NCBI GenBank assembly: GCA_030770545.1
Contig: CM061106.1
Coordinates: 14,743,001-14,807,000, forward strand
Direction of reading: 5' to 3'
DNA length: 64,000 nt
Origin: Macropodus opercularis
Taxonomy: Eukaryota > Chordata > Actinopteri > Anabantiformes > Osphronemidae
Below are positions 54,421-64,000 of this stretch, in pieces; the first letter of the stretch is position 1; the number at the start of each line of letters is the position of its first letter. Under the pieces are notes generated by a model, which worked only from the letters and a program-made list of their open reading frames with translations, ran no database searches and was not told where the DNA came from. A program made the position numbers and the translations under genes.

Positions 54421-57400
54421 TTCCAACTGTCATCGTTCTCTCTATCTCACTCAATTACAAATACAAAAACCCAATAAAATGTATGTAATGTTCTACATAC
54501 ACAGACTAAATCCACTTGGTTTACACTCAGCTTGCTGAAAACACTGCATTCAAGTTCTTCCCTAAGGCCACAAACAGTATGAGGTTACTTTATATTCACT
54601 CAGTGATAAACTTTTCTTATATGCACCAGGACATTTGCAGTAAATGGTTGTAGAAACACAGAAGCAGTAATATTGGTTTTCTCTGTACATACATTTTCAA
54701 TAGGTGGATTCTAGTGAAGCGTCTCTACTAAACCTTTTCTTTGCACACTTTCATTCTTTTGCTCCTCACTAATAGTTTGTAGCTGTGGGATCAGTAGAGA
54801 ACGGTCTGATCTCACAAAGCTATAACTACACTTAAAGACGTCAGAAGACGTCTCACGTTTATCAGAAATATGGTTATGTTTATATATTTTTGCTTCGTAA
54901 AGCTGGTGGAGGAGGAGAAAATGGAGCCATTGGCTGCTTCATGCTTACTGTGCGTGACACAGGAAGAGCAGGCGTCATGACTGGCAGAGCCTGGCTCACG
55001 ATCAGAGGTGTGGTTGCTTATGCACATTCAGTATATGAGGCGCGATAGTTGGAAAGGATTCTGTAACATATGTAGCTTAGAGCCAACCAGCTAGAAATGA
55101 AAGGAACTGAGCTGGTTTAGACAAATCTAAGCTGTTTCTACTTTGCAGAAATGCTGTGAGCTCCTAGATTTTCTGTAGAAAACTTGTTGTAAAACCACGT
55201 GAGCTTGTTGGCTGTGACTACAAGGTGCTGACTCCTGTTGTTGTTTTGTATTGAATCCATTTAGACGTTGGCTTTAGTGACTGTCAGTTTAAGTTGGAAA
55301 CTATGTTTTATGCAAACTAGTATTTAATTGTAACTGAAATCTGCTTTTAGGATCAAGCCACACACTGAAAACTGATTAGTGTTATTATTGCGGCGACTGG
55401 GCTTCTTCTATTTGGTAGAAACGTTTCTCCATCTGTCCAGAAGCTTCTTCAGTCTGAGGGAAGTTGGTGGAGACACAGATTCATCCTCCAGGTAGGTTTC
55501 ACTCCACACATGTAGAGAACGGGCTCGTTGTGGGAAATAGGCCTGAGGGCAGTGAGCAGGTGTGAACTCAACTACTGACTCCTCCTCCACCGTTACAGGT
55601 TCGTTCAGTGGGTCCTTCATGGACTTGTGAGTGGTCTTGATCTTCCTGGACATAGTTGAAAGGGCAGCTGGTCAATGGAGACAAAATGATGTGGGTTAGC
55701 TGTTGAAATGTCACTGATCATGTGGCTTGTTATAAACCTAAGATGAAGTATTAACTGAAGCTTTGCATCAGACATTTAAAGTGAACTTGTGGAGAGGAGA
55801 CTGTCTCAGATTGGGTGTTTCTGAGTTTCCTCTTCTTTCTTCTAGAGGTGAGAGACTGTGGAGGGATGTGTGGACAGACGTCCTCAGTGTCTGAGGCAGA
55901 GCTGCAGTTGCTTGTAGATGGAGTTGATGATCTGTGTGCGTTACACATTCCTTCCAATGCTACAGACGAGTCTACGCGTTTGTTTCCAGTTGGAACAATC
56001 CTCCTCCTGCTACTGAGCATCATTACACACCTGAGCAGCTGTGGGTGATGGGTAACCTCAGGTGTGGTGGACCTAGAAACCCTGAGGTCCATACACAGCT
56101 CACAGACCAGTTTCATTCACATTCAGGAACTGCTCTTGTGGAAACGCTGCTGTGATTTATTGGCCAGTGCTGCAGAGTTGTCGGTCCAGCAGAGATCCTC
56201 TGTGATGTGACACCCAGGAACCTGGTGCTACTCACCCTCTGCACAGTCTGGTTGATCGTTAGGGAGCCTGCTGAGCGTGTGCTCTCCACGGGCTTATTAA
56301 AGCTGCTACGGCTTCACTTCATGCTCGGATGGGAACGAGCTGGTGCGTGAGCCAAGTTCAAAGGACTGAAGACGACCGGTGCTGAACGCGGAGCTTGTGA
56401 CTGTTTCCACCGTTTCGTGGCTGATGTTGCTGAGAAGCTGCTTCTGCTTCTAGGATGGCGCCGCAGACGCCGCCTCGTGATGCTGTAAACTCTACTCTCA
56501 TTGAGACTCTAAGTGGCTTCCTGCCACAGTGGAAGCTCAGCAGAGAGGGGAACGTGCTGGACGCTGCCTCCGCCGTTGGCCGTGCTCATGGTGCCGTCCC
56601 AGCCCAGGACGAGGCCGAGCTGCAGCGCGTCATCCTCCCTGAGGACGTTATTGGCTGCCGCCTCCTTCTCTCGTAGTCGTTCTAGTTTCCTGTCGAGTGT
56701 TGTGTTCAGCTCTGACTTTAGTTTCTTCTGCCAGGACATCGTCATGTGGAGAAGCAGCTCATCTCCAGCGATTTAATGTTTTGTTGTAATTGTGCCTCCT
56801 GCGACGTCTCTGTTCTCGTTGGATTGGAGCAGAGCTGGACTCTGTGGAGAATCTTCACCAACGCCAGACGCATCCAAGCTTCCACGTTGTTCCTTCATAG
56901 ACTCAGGGTGTCAGCTGTGTTTTGTGATTGTGGTCCTCTGTTCTCTCCAGAGTGTGAGATCAGGTCTTTGTGTAGTTCTTGTATATCAGTGTTAAACAGT
57001 CTAATGAGCTGCTGTTTCCTTCTGATTCCTTCCAACGGCTTCTCCTTTGCTGAATTCTCAACCGATCTCCAGAATCTTGTTTGTTCTCAGCTTTTCCTTC
57101 ACTCATTTAACTGGTTTCAGATGCAGAGGGAAAGAACTGGACACATTCTGTGAAACTTGTGAAGTGTTTTCAGACGTCACTTCCTCAGGGGACGTTTTCA
57201 CTAAGTTTAATTCGTGTCTGTGTTTTGTTGTAGCGTTGGATGAGGCTTTTCACCGTGGACGAGCTAAAGTGTTGGATGTTGTGCTTTTCCATCGGGGTTT
57301 ATTTAATATCTAGTTAAATCTTCTCCTAAATGGGTCCAGATGACTCAGAAGCTCACTGTCACTGAGGACTGAGCTGAAGCATCGTCTGCCTCCTGCTCTT

Positions 57401-57509
57401 TGGTTTTAACAGCCTCACACAGGCCTGTGTGTGTTAAACCTCAGAGACTTTAAGAAAACACAGAACAAGCCTCGACTGTTTTTAGAGCCAGTTTGTTAGA
57501 GGATATGGA
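54421..57509. other. Mostly non-genic, with LINE fragments
   Basis: 55398-55470 is an inverted copy of the dispersed repeat at 20795. About 56150-56290, on the minus strand, encodes a decayed LINE reverse-transcriptase downstream segment (TVQRVSSTRFLGVTSQ). 56281-56460 is CpG-rich. ORFs at 55751-56116 (-), 56509-56745 (-) and 56746-57153 (+) have no recognisable domains. Confidence 0.45.
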
Positions 57510-57910
57510 GCATAGTCCTTTCTGTGAAATGGTCCTTTCTGTGTCTCTGTGATATCTTGCTATGCTTGCAGGTTCTCCCCATGACCTTGTTGTGCTAGGG
57601 AAGAATGTTTAACCATCCACGCTAGGAGGAAACTTCACAAAACTGTATTCATGGCATAATGACTTCCTATGTATCTTATTCACCATATATGGATTGGCTT
57701 TGTATCTTGTTTGACCAGATGTGAAGGAGTGACTTTCATACTTTTCCTAATAAAAAGAGCTCTGAGAGTCACCCATTGACGCAGAAAACGTGTGACTGGG
57801 GGAAACCTGACGGTGTTAACGCAACCCAGCCACACGCACTATACGAAGGGTGAATTAAGGAAACTGTGGGTTATTAGGAGAATCCAAGTCAGAAGTTTCA
57901 CCGCCTAGGT
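57510..57910 (+). mobile_element. Probable 5' LTR and leader of the endogenous retrovirus
   Basis: AATAAAAAG at about 57750 lies behind a TATA-like accatatatgg and ahead of the gag remnants. A ggggctcgg motif at about 57915 recalls the common ggggctcg core of retroviral tRNA-Pro primer sites, but the match is partial. The 3' LTR is outside the window, so borders cannot be set. Confidence 0.4.
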
Positions 57911-58074
57911 TGCGGGGCTCGGATTCTCACATTAAGTTTGCAAACAGTAGGACTGAGCCAAAATTAAAATCGCTGCTCACGTTTTCAGCTACACCCGCAG
58001 GTGATAGACCTGTAGAAGCTTGGTGCAGTCGATGAACACGTGAGGTGGTGGCGGATCGTTGACTCAGTCCAAAA

Positions 58075-58235
58075 GTCTATTAGTACAATATATTAATAAA
58101 GCCTATTAATAAGGTGTATTAATAAAGGGCTATTGATAAAGCCTAATAATAAGGTATATTGATAAAGGCTATAGATAAAGCCTATTAACAAAGTCAATTA
58201 ATAAAGGCTATTAATAAAGGCTATTAATAAAGTGG
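58075..58235. repeat. Short tandem repeat in the retroviral leader
   Basis: About ten imperfect units of ctattaataaag(g) between leader and gag. Confidence 0.85.
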
Positions 58236-58423
58236 CAAATTAGTTACTGACAACTGTCACAGCTTTCTGTCTAAATTAGACAGAAAGATGGGTAAAATAG
58301 TTGAAAGGTCACCGTTGAGAGTGGAAATCTAATGGTGATAACAAAGTGTTAGTTTGTTTGTTTGTTTTTCCTTCTCACTCCTGTGAGGTGAGTGAGAGAA
58401 GTGAAATCTCAGGAGGAGAAAAA

Positions 58424-59298
58424 ATGGAGAGTGTGTTGATGGTGGTGGCTGCAGGCCACTGACAATGTTGAATCAGTGGGAAAAAAGCTTGTGAACAGTT
58501 GATAAGTGGTTAAAAAAAAGAAAGATTGAGATCGACAAAGAAAATTTATGATGGTAAATATGAAGAATTAAAAAAGAAGGGAGTTTGGAAAGATGAGGAC
58601 AGAGTTAACACCACAGTAGGGCAGACACGACCACAGACATATGTAAACATCCATCCTGATTTAAAGCACACATTTGCATTTACTGCGCTGCCCCCACCGT
58701 ATAAACAGATGCCTCTGTGGAATGTGAAGGGAGGCCAGTTAGATGTAGAGGAGCCAGTGGAGTAGATTGGAGCAGAGATAACAAGACTAGGGAAGCGATG
58801 CGTGTGCTTGCTGCAGCGCAGCATCAAGATTAAGAGCATTAAGGAATTAATCAGGCAAAGTGACGAAGAAGGAGAGGAACCTTTTAGCAACAGGCGTTAT
58901 TAGCGGGATTTAGAGGCCCAATCTCTTATTTTATCAGAAAACATAATGTAAATTATACTACTGACTCCGTTCACCAAATTATGAACTTTGCCAGACATGC
59001 GAGTGAAGTATTAGCGAAGAAAAAGAAAAATGTTGATGCAGCAACTATATTTGGCTTATTTGGGGCAGATGATAACTCAGAAGCAGAAGTGTTTTTCCAA
59101 TGGTCCTCCGGTAGAGGCCGAGGGGGGCTCAGAGGAAGGGGGCGTGGTCGGGGTAGAGGAGATCCACCTAAGCATGATCGCTGTTACATTTGTGACAAGC
59201 CAGGACACATGGCCAGAAACTGCCCCGAGAACCCTAGAAAGCAGCAACAGAGGCCTGCAGAGTACAATAAACCAAATCCATTTAATCCTAATAATTGA
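58424..59298 (+). pseudogene. Endogenous retrovirus gag (broken)
   Basis: Gag is the structural polyprotein of the virion. A likely start is the ATG at 58424, whose frame closes within a few codons. An open piece at 58526-58765 contains a PPPY late-domain motif (TALPPPYKQM). Stops separate it from a second open piece, 58981-59298, with an Arg/Gly-rich stretch (about 59112-59160) and one zinc knuckle, CYICDKPGHMARNC (C-x2-C-x4-H-x4-C). Most of the capsid region between the pieces seems lost. It ends in TGA, in frame with the protease that follows. Confidence 0.8.
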
Positions 59299-60265
59299 CT
59301 AGGCCCGCAGGAGAGTTCACCAGACATGGACAGACCTGATGATTTTTTAGATCTCACTTGTGTGATTGAAACATTAGTAGCACAGACCGGTAATAAGAAC
59401 ACTCCCACCAGAACCTTGACAGTAGAAGGTCGCGACATTGTTTTTTTATGTGATTCAGGAGCAGATCGCACAGTTTTAAAAGAGCACGTTGAGGGAGTTT
59501 CCGCTTCAAACAACCGTATTTTTGTGCAATCAGCAAACGGCAGAATAACATCAAGTGCAGTGTCTAAACCTGTGTCTGTTAGAGATCTTCAGACTAACTT
59601 AGAAACAACAGCACCTGTAGTTATGTGTCCAGCGTGTCCAGTGAACCTCTTAGGGCGAGATCTAATGATAAAATTACATATTTCCGTCGTACCCACCTTA
59701 AAAGGAATGGTGGCTATAGGAAAAGATGAAACAGTGCCTACATATCCCCTTTTAGCTAGTGGGATACCACAGTATTATTGGTCTTTAGATTTCCCAAATC
59801 CAGACCCGGGGAAAATAGGGAAAGAATTATTAAAACTGGCTGATAGCCAATCAGGAGACTACGTTTCTATGTCTCCAAGCAAGATGCATGTTACCCTCTG
59901 GTACAAACATGACCCAGGGTCAGATCACCAATATGATAAGCTGGTGACGTGTAACGTTACAACATTATTACACTGATGGCAAAGGAACATCAGCCTGTGA
60001 CGTTGTATTGCCAGATAAAGCTTTCAAGCTGTTTAAAAATCATGGCTCACAGCCGCATGTCTCTGTGACCAGAGACCCCCAGCACAAATGGGAGTTTCTG
60101 GGCCCGTGGTTGAAAGAGAAAATGAGACACACCCATTGGAGGCCAGAGCCTGATCAAGACGGGTGGGAAATAAATCACACCCGAGACAGATGGAGAAAAC
60201 CTTTAGGTTGGGTGGTGACGCTCACACCATACACCCACTTAGAGAGTTTTTATGAGTCTAAATGA
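59299..60265 (+). pseudogene. Endogenous retrovirus protease and protease-RT linker (frameshifted)
   Basis: After the gag TGA the same frame stays open to 59976. It contains the retroviral aspartic protease motifs FLCDSGADRTVL (about 59449) and NLLGRDLM (about 59644), so the active-site Asp is kept. Behind the protease lies a linker with MHVTLWY (about 59884). A frameshift near 59970 moves the reading to the frame of 60008-60265, which has PHVSVTR (about 60053). The two H-x-(T/S) motifs lie about 56 residues apart and recall the paired motifs of 2H phosphoesterases; see findings. The linker frame closes at 60265, 16 bases before the next ORF. Confidence 0.8.
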
Positions 60266-60280
60266 CAGCCATGCCCAATA

Positions 60281-61785
60281 ATGTCAACAGTAACAGATCC
60301 ACTGTTGAAAACAGTTCCTGATGAATTTTGGTCTAAGGGAAAAGCAGATGTAGGTTTAATGACTACTGCTCAACCTGTAGTGATAAAACCAAAAACGGAC
60401 TATAGACCTCGTGTCCGTCAGTATCCACTTAAACCAGATGCAGAGAAAGGCATCCAGCCAGTGATAGCTGATATGATTAAAGCAGGTATCATAATTCAAG
60501 CTCCAGATGCCTCATGTAATACTCCCATTTTTCCTGTCAGAAAGGCAGAGACGGGACAATGGAGGATGGTCCAGGACCTGAGAGCAGTAAATCAAGCTGT
60601 GGAAAGCAGGGCCCCATGCCTGACCCACACACATTGTTAAACCAGTTAAGAGTTGAAATGAAGTGGTTTACTGTAGCTCATTTAAGTAATGCTTTCTTCT
60701 CCATCCCATTAGCACAAGAGTCACAGGGATGGTTTGGTTTTACATATCAGGGAAAGAAGTATACTTATACTCGGTTACCATAAGGTTTTTGTGACAGTCC
60801 CACTATATTCACTGCAGAAATAAATAATTGTCTAGCTGATTTCCAAATGCCCGAACATAGCCAACTATTGGTATATGTAGATGATTTATTAATAGCATCA
60901 GACACAGAAAAACATAACAAGCAGGTTTCTGTGGCATTATTTAAACATTTACATAAAACAGGAAACAAGGCCTCACTTTCAAAGTTACAGTGGGCCAGAC
61001 AAGCTGTAGTTTTCTTAGGTCATGAAGTAACTCCTGAAGGTCGAAGAATCACAGACACCAGGAAGAAGTCTATATTAGATGCACCGAAACCCGTCACAAA
61101 GCAACACATGATGAGTTTTCTAGGGTTGTGCAACTATTGTAGACTGTGGATCCCAAATTATGCACAAATGACACAACCGTTGTTAGATCTCATCTATGGT
61201 GAACCAATGACTATGAAACAAACTTTGCAGTGGACAGATGCAGCAGAAAAAGCTTTCACCGAGCTGAAACAAGCACTTACCAGCTCCACTGTTATTGGGT
61301 TACCAGACTACACCAAGCCCTTTGTGCAGACTGTTGATTGTAAGGGTTCATTTATGACGTCTATGTTAGCACAGCAGATGGGAGGCAAGATGAAGCCTGT
61401 GGCTTACTACTCTAAGAGATTAGATCCAGTTGCATGTGCTTTGCCTAGCTGTGTCAGAGCTGTGTGTGCTGCAGCGTTAGCCATACAAGCCTCAGCTGAG
61501 GTTGTACTTTATCACCCGCTGCAGCTGCTAGTGCCTCATGAAGTAGACATGTTATTGACTCAGACAAAAATGACATTTCTGTCTCCTGCGAGACATTTGT
61601 CTTTGCTGTCAACGTTGCTTTCACAACCACATTTGACTATTAAAAGATGTTCAACTCTGAACCCGGCAACCCTCCTCCCACATCCTGAGGAGGGGGTACC
61701 ACATCGTTGTTTAACTGACACAGAACAGCAGTGTAAACCACGACCTGACCATCTCACTATTCTGCACAAGCTGCAGAAATCGTAG
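60281..61785 (+). pseudogene. Endogenous retrovirus reverse transcriptase (inactivated)
   Basis: This is a gamma/epsilon-retrovirus-type RT. Fingers motifs are at 60281-60600 (PVRKAETGQWRMVQDLRAVN). A frame change occurs near 60605. The first catalytic motif reads HLSNAFF (about 60680), where the family has an Asp in place of His. A TAA at 60781 interrupts the segment just before GFCDSPT. The catalytic YVDDLL (about 60874) is intact. The connection domain (KPVAYYSKRLDPVA) follows and the frame ends at 61785. At least three independent lesions make it non-functional. Confidence 0.88.
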
Positions 61786-62159
61786 CATTAACTGAAGCGT
61801 GTAGAGCTGGACAAGGGAAAAGACTGACAGTGTACACAGACAGTCAGTTTGCTTTTTCTACATTACATTGCTTTGCTGCCCAGTGGGCTCGTAGAGGAAT
61901 GACAACTTCTACAGGAAAGACAGTGCAACATGCAAAACTGTTGGAAGCATTATTACAAGCTGTGCTTTTGCCAAAAGCATTAGCAGTGTGTAAATGTGCG
62001 GCACATACAAAAGGGAAAGATTCAGTTTCACTAGGAAATGCGTTTGCAGACAAAATAGCAAAAGAAGCAGCAGAAGGAAAACATGGAACAATGGTCATGG
62101 TGGCACAGGATTCTCCTCAAGTGCCACTGGACATAGAAATTATTAGACATGCAAGCTAA
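61755..62159 (+). pseudogene. Endogenous retrovirus RNase H (internally deleted)
   Basis: The C-terminal part is present: an AAEIVALTEACRAG segment (out of frame, about 61770), then YTDSQFAF (about 61835), HTKG and GNAFADKIAKEA. The N-terminal part with the first catalytic Asp is missing. The preceding polymerase-connection sequence jumps directly into it at about 61757, so a deletion removed it. Confidence 0.8.
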
Positions 62160-63018
62160 CTCTCCTAAGCAAGAAGTGACAAACTGGCTCAAAAACGGAG
62201 CACAAATTGAAAATGATGTTTACTACATTAACAAGAAGCCATGCCTACCCAGAAGTCTGTTCCATACAGCAGCTGTAATGAGCCATGGGCCGTGCCATGT
62301 CTCAACAGGGGGGATGGATGGTAACAATGGAACTTATGGGATTAATACTTACTCAAAAATTTTGTAGATCATGTCTCATCTGTTGCACATAATACCACAA
62401 CATGGCATCCCAGAAGTATTCTATAGTGACAACGGGACACATTTTGTGAACGAAGTAGTGTCGCGAATGGCAGAACATCTAGGAATACGTCTGAAAAATC
62501 ACTGTTCATACCACCCACAAAGTGCAGGATTGGTGGAACGAACAAATGGCACCGTAAAAGGCAGACTGAAAAAGACCATGGAGCAGACAGGCAGACCATG
62601 GCCTGAGTGTTTAGATTTGGTAAAAATGTATATGTGCATTACTCCTACAGATAAAGGATTAACTCCTTTTGAGATTTTGCATGGGAGATCTTTCGTGTTA
62701 CCAATGATGACTAATGTTAAAGAAAAGGCAGAAGACACACACACATTAGCAGACTGGATGTGTAAAATGCTGAAGGAGAAAGAGGTTGTTAATGCAAATA
62801 ATCTGCCAGATAATGATCTGTCTCCTCAGGCAACGCTTATACAGCCAGGTGACCAGGTCCTCATCAAAGTGATTAAACGGAAGAACTGGTCCAGCCCCCG
62901 CTGGGAAGGTCCCTACACAGTCCTGCTGACCACACCCACAGCGTTGAAGATAGCAGAAAGAGACACGTGGATTCACCAGAGCCACTGCAAAAAGCTGACA
63001 CCGCTGACATCTGAGTAG
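62149..63018 (+). pseudogene. Endogenous retrovirus integrase (internally deleted)
   Basis: The N-terminal zinc-binding part is in 62149-62367, with His residues in the LFHTAAVMSHGPCHVSTGG segment. The Cys pair follows just beyond in another frame (CRSCLICC, about 62363-62388). The catalytic core resumes at HGIPEVFYSDNGTHF (second Asp) and SYHPQSAGLVERTNG (with the Glu). The first half of the core, including the first catalytic Asp, is deleted at about 62390. The C-terminal domain (SSPRWEGPYTVLLTTPTALKI) is intact and the frame stops at 63018. Confidence 0.85.
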
Positions 63019-63084
63019 GGTGGAAGTCGGCCGGCACCAAAGCCCTTGGCTGCAGAAAAAATCATCTGATCCCTACTCCCAGCT

Positions 63085-63837
63085 ATGATGTCGAGGGGTA
63101 AGCTGTGTGCAGTGGTAATTGCTGGAACTGTAGCTGTGATAGCTATAGTGACTCTGTTGCTGTGGGAAGATGGTCTCTTACCAGGGCAGGGATCTCCAGT
63201 GAAGGTCATCTTGCATCGTCCGAGCCGAGCCATCAGAGACTGGGACGCATGGGAGGCAGCACGGGATTACCTCAAGGACAATCCAGATGGTAATCTATGG
63301 CTGGCATATACCAACTATACGGCCAAGACAATTACTGAAGGATCTTGTGTGATCTGTGCCAAAGCACGACCACAACTGACTATGGTTCCTTTTCCTTATG
63401 ACACACATTCCTGTTATCAAGAAGCTCGAGACAGGGAGCTGGTGTCAGAGGATTCTTGCAGTATTCGACTAACCGCTCAAGTCACAGGAACTCCACTAAA
63501 GGACTACATCCCTAGAGTCCTGTTTAACAAAAAATATTGTGAAGTACCCTGTACAATGAGAGCAGTAATGGGACTAGCAGGAAAAAACATTTACTTTAAT
63601 GTGTACAACATATCTAGACGCATTTGGACAGTATGTGAATCTATAGATCCCAAGTGGCCTACAGGGGAACCCATACAGAGAACAACTAGTAAATCTGGGG
63701 AGTTCCCGGCCAGTGGGGTTTGTGCAAACTGTACGTTTGAGTGTTTTCACAGGTCAGGAAAGGGACAGCGACTGGGAGAATTTCCAACCTGCACCACCAC
63801 ATGGAATGTGACGGACAGAACCGAGACATGGGGGTAG
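63085..63837 (+). pseudogene. Endogenous retrovirus envelope, N-terminal part
   Basis: A 250-residue open frame 67 bases after pol. A hydrophobic N-terminal segment (about residues 9-26) could be a signal or membrane anchor. Thirteen or more Cys and four N-glycosylation sequons (NYT, NIS, NCT, NVT) fit a surface glycoprotein. It ends at TAG 63835-63837, well short of any transmembrane subunit. The following sequence is a copy of protease DNA rather than env, so the gene is broken by rearrangement. Confidence 0.75.
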
Positions 63838-63838
63838 C

Positions 63839-63973
63839 CGTTGAGGGAGTTTCCGCTTCAAACAACCGTATTTTTGTGCAATCAGCAAACGGCAGAATAA
63901 CATCAAGTGCAGTGTCTAAACCTGTGTCTGTAAGAGATCTTCAGACTAACTTAGAAATAACAGCACCTGTAGT
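63839..63973 (+). repeat. 135-base copy of the protease region behind env
   Basis: Matches 59487-59621 with only two differences seen by eye (gtt/gta and gaaac/gaaat). It is joined directly behind the env stop. After 63973 the sequence diverges from protease and runs to the window end. Confidence 0.9.
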
Positions 63974-64000
63974 ACCTCTAATGGCATGGCAGACCCGTAT

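Noticed and set aside
55751..56116. 121-codon minus-strand ORF as a gene
   Set aside because: It is low-complexity, Ser/Thr/Arg-rich, next to LINE fragments, and shows no domain or splice context.

Overview
The window reads as nuclear DNA of a ray-finned (teleost) fish, most likely a percomorph. It has intron-split C2H2 zinc-finger genes, an intron-containing tRNA-Leu(CAA), a tRNA-headed SINE, Tc1-like transposon remnants, L2/CR1/Rex-type LINE pieces, Ty3/gypsy pieces including a Gmr1-like one, endogenous retroviral sequence, and many micro- and minisatellites. There are no bacterial-style operons. Long ORFs are rare and nearly all belong to zinc-finger genes or retroelements.

Layout. 1-1705: an inverted-duplication arm, a pentanucleotide microsatellite and a CpG-rich patch. 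1706-4438: a dispersed repeat carrying a 24-bp minisatellite, then a compact, intact, virus-like two-gene module (ORFs at 2759-3442 and 3563-4267) behind a repeated CCAAT-box/TATA promoter. 4440-6869: a 5'-truncated Gmr1-like Ty3/gypsy element with integrase upstream of reverse transcriptase, plus its 3' LTR. 9.7-19.4 kb: a CRE/E-box promoter, a long-TIR element, a dead Tc1 transposase and zinc-finger gene 1 (16 fingers), with a solo LTR inserted just behind it. 19.4-33.4 kb: repeats, a gypsy gag remnant, a tRNA-like relic, and LINE copies on the minus strand interrupted by a solo LTR. 33.5-34.7 kb: zinc-finger gene 2 (9 fingers). 36.7-42.1 kb: second copy of the minisatellite repeat, then two oppositely oriented LTR-like elements around a tRNA-Gly/tRNA-Glu segment. 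46.4-50.0 kb: zinc-finger gene 3 (10 fingers), whose intron holds tRNA-Leu, a SINE and a Tc1 remnant. 53.8-54.1 kb: a gypsy integrase relic. 57.5-64.0 kb: a defective endogenous retrovirus that runs off the window edge.

The three zinc-finger genes are paralogues. They share a short acidic N-terminal exon beginning M(A)DQ, a phase-0 intron and a tandem C2H2 exon. Pieces of promoter, intron and 3' flank are also duplicated, so the region looks like a locally expanding cluster of sequence-specific DNA-binding regulators embedded in transposons. The least explained item is the pair of ORFs at 2.7-4.3 kb. The retrovirus has three points of interest: an in-frame UGA-CUA gag/pro junction, paired H-x-T/H-x-S motifs between protease and reverse transcriptase, and a recent 135-bp copy of protease sequence behind env. 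All assignments rest on reading the sequence; no database search was made.
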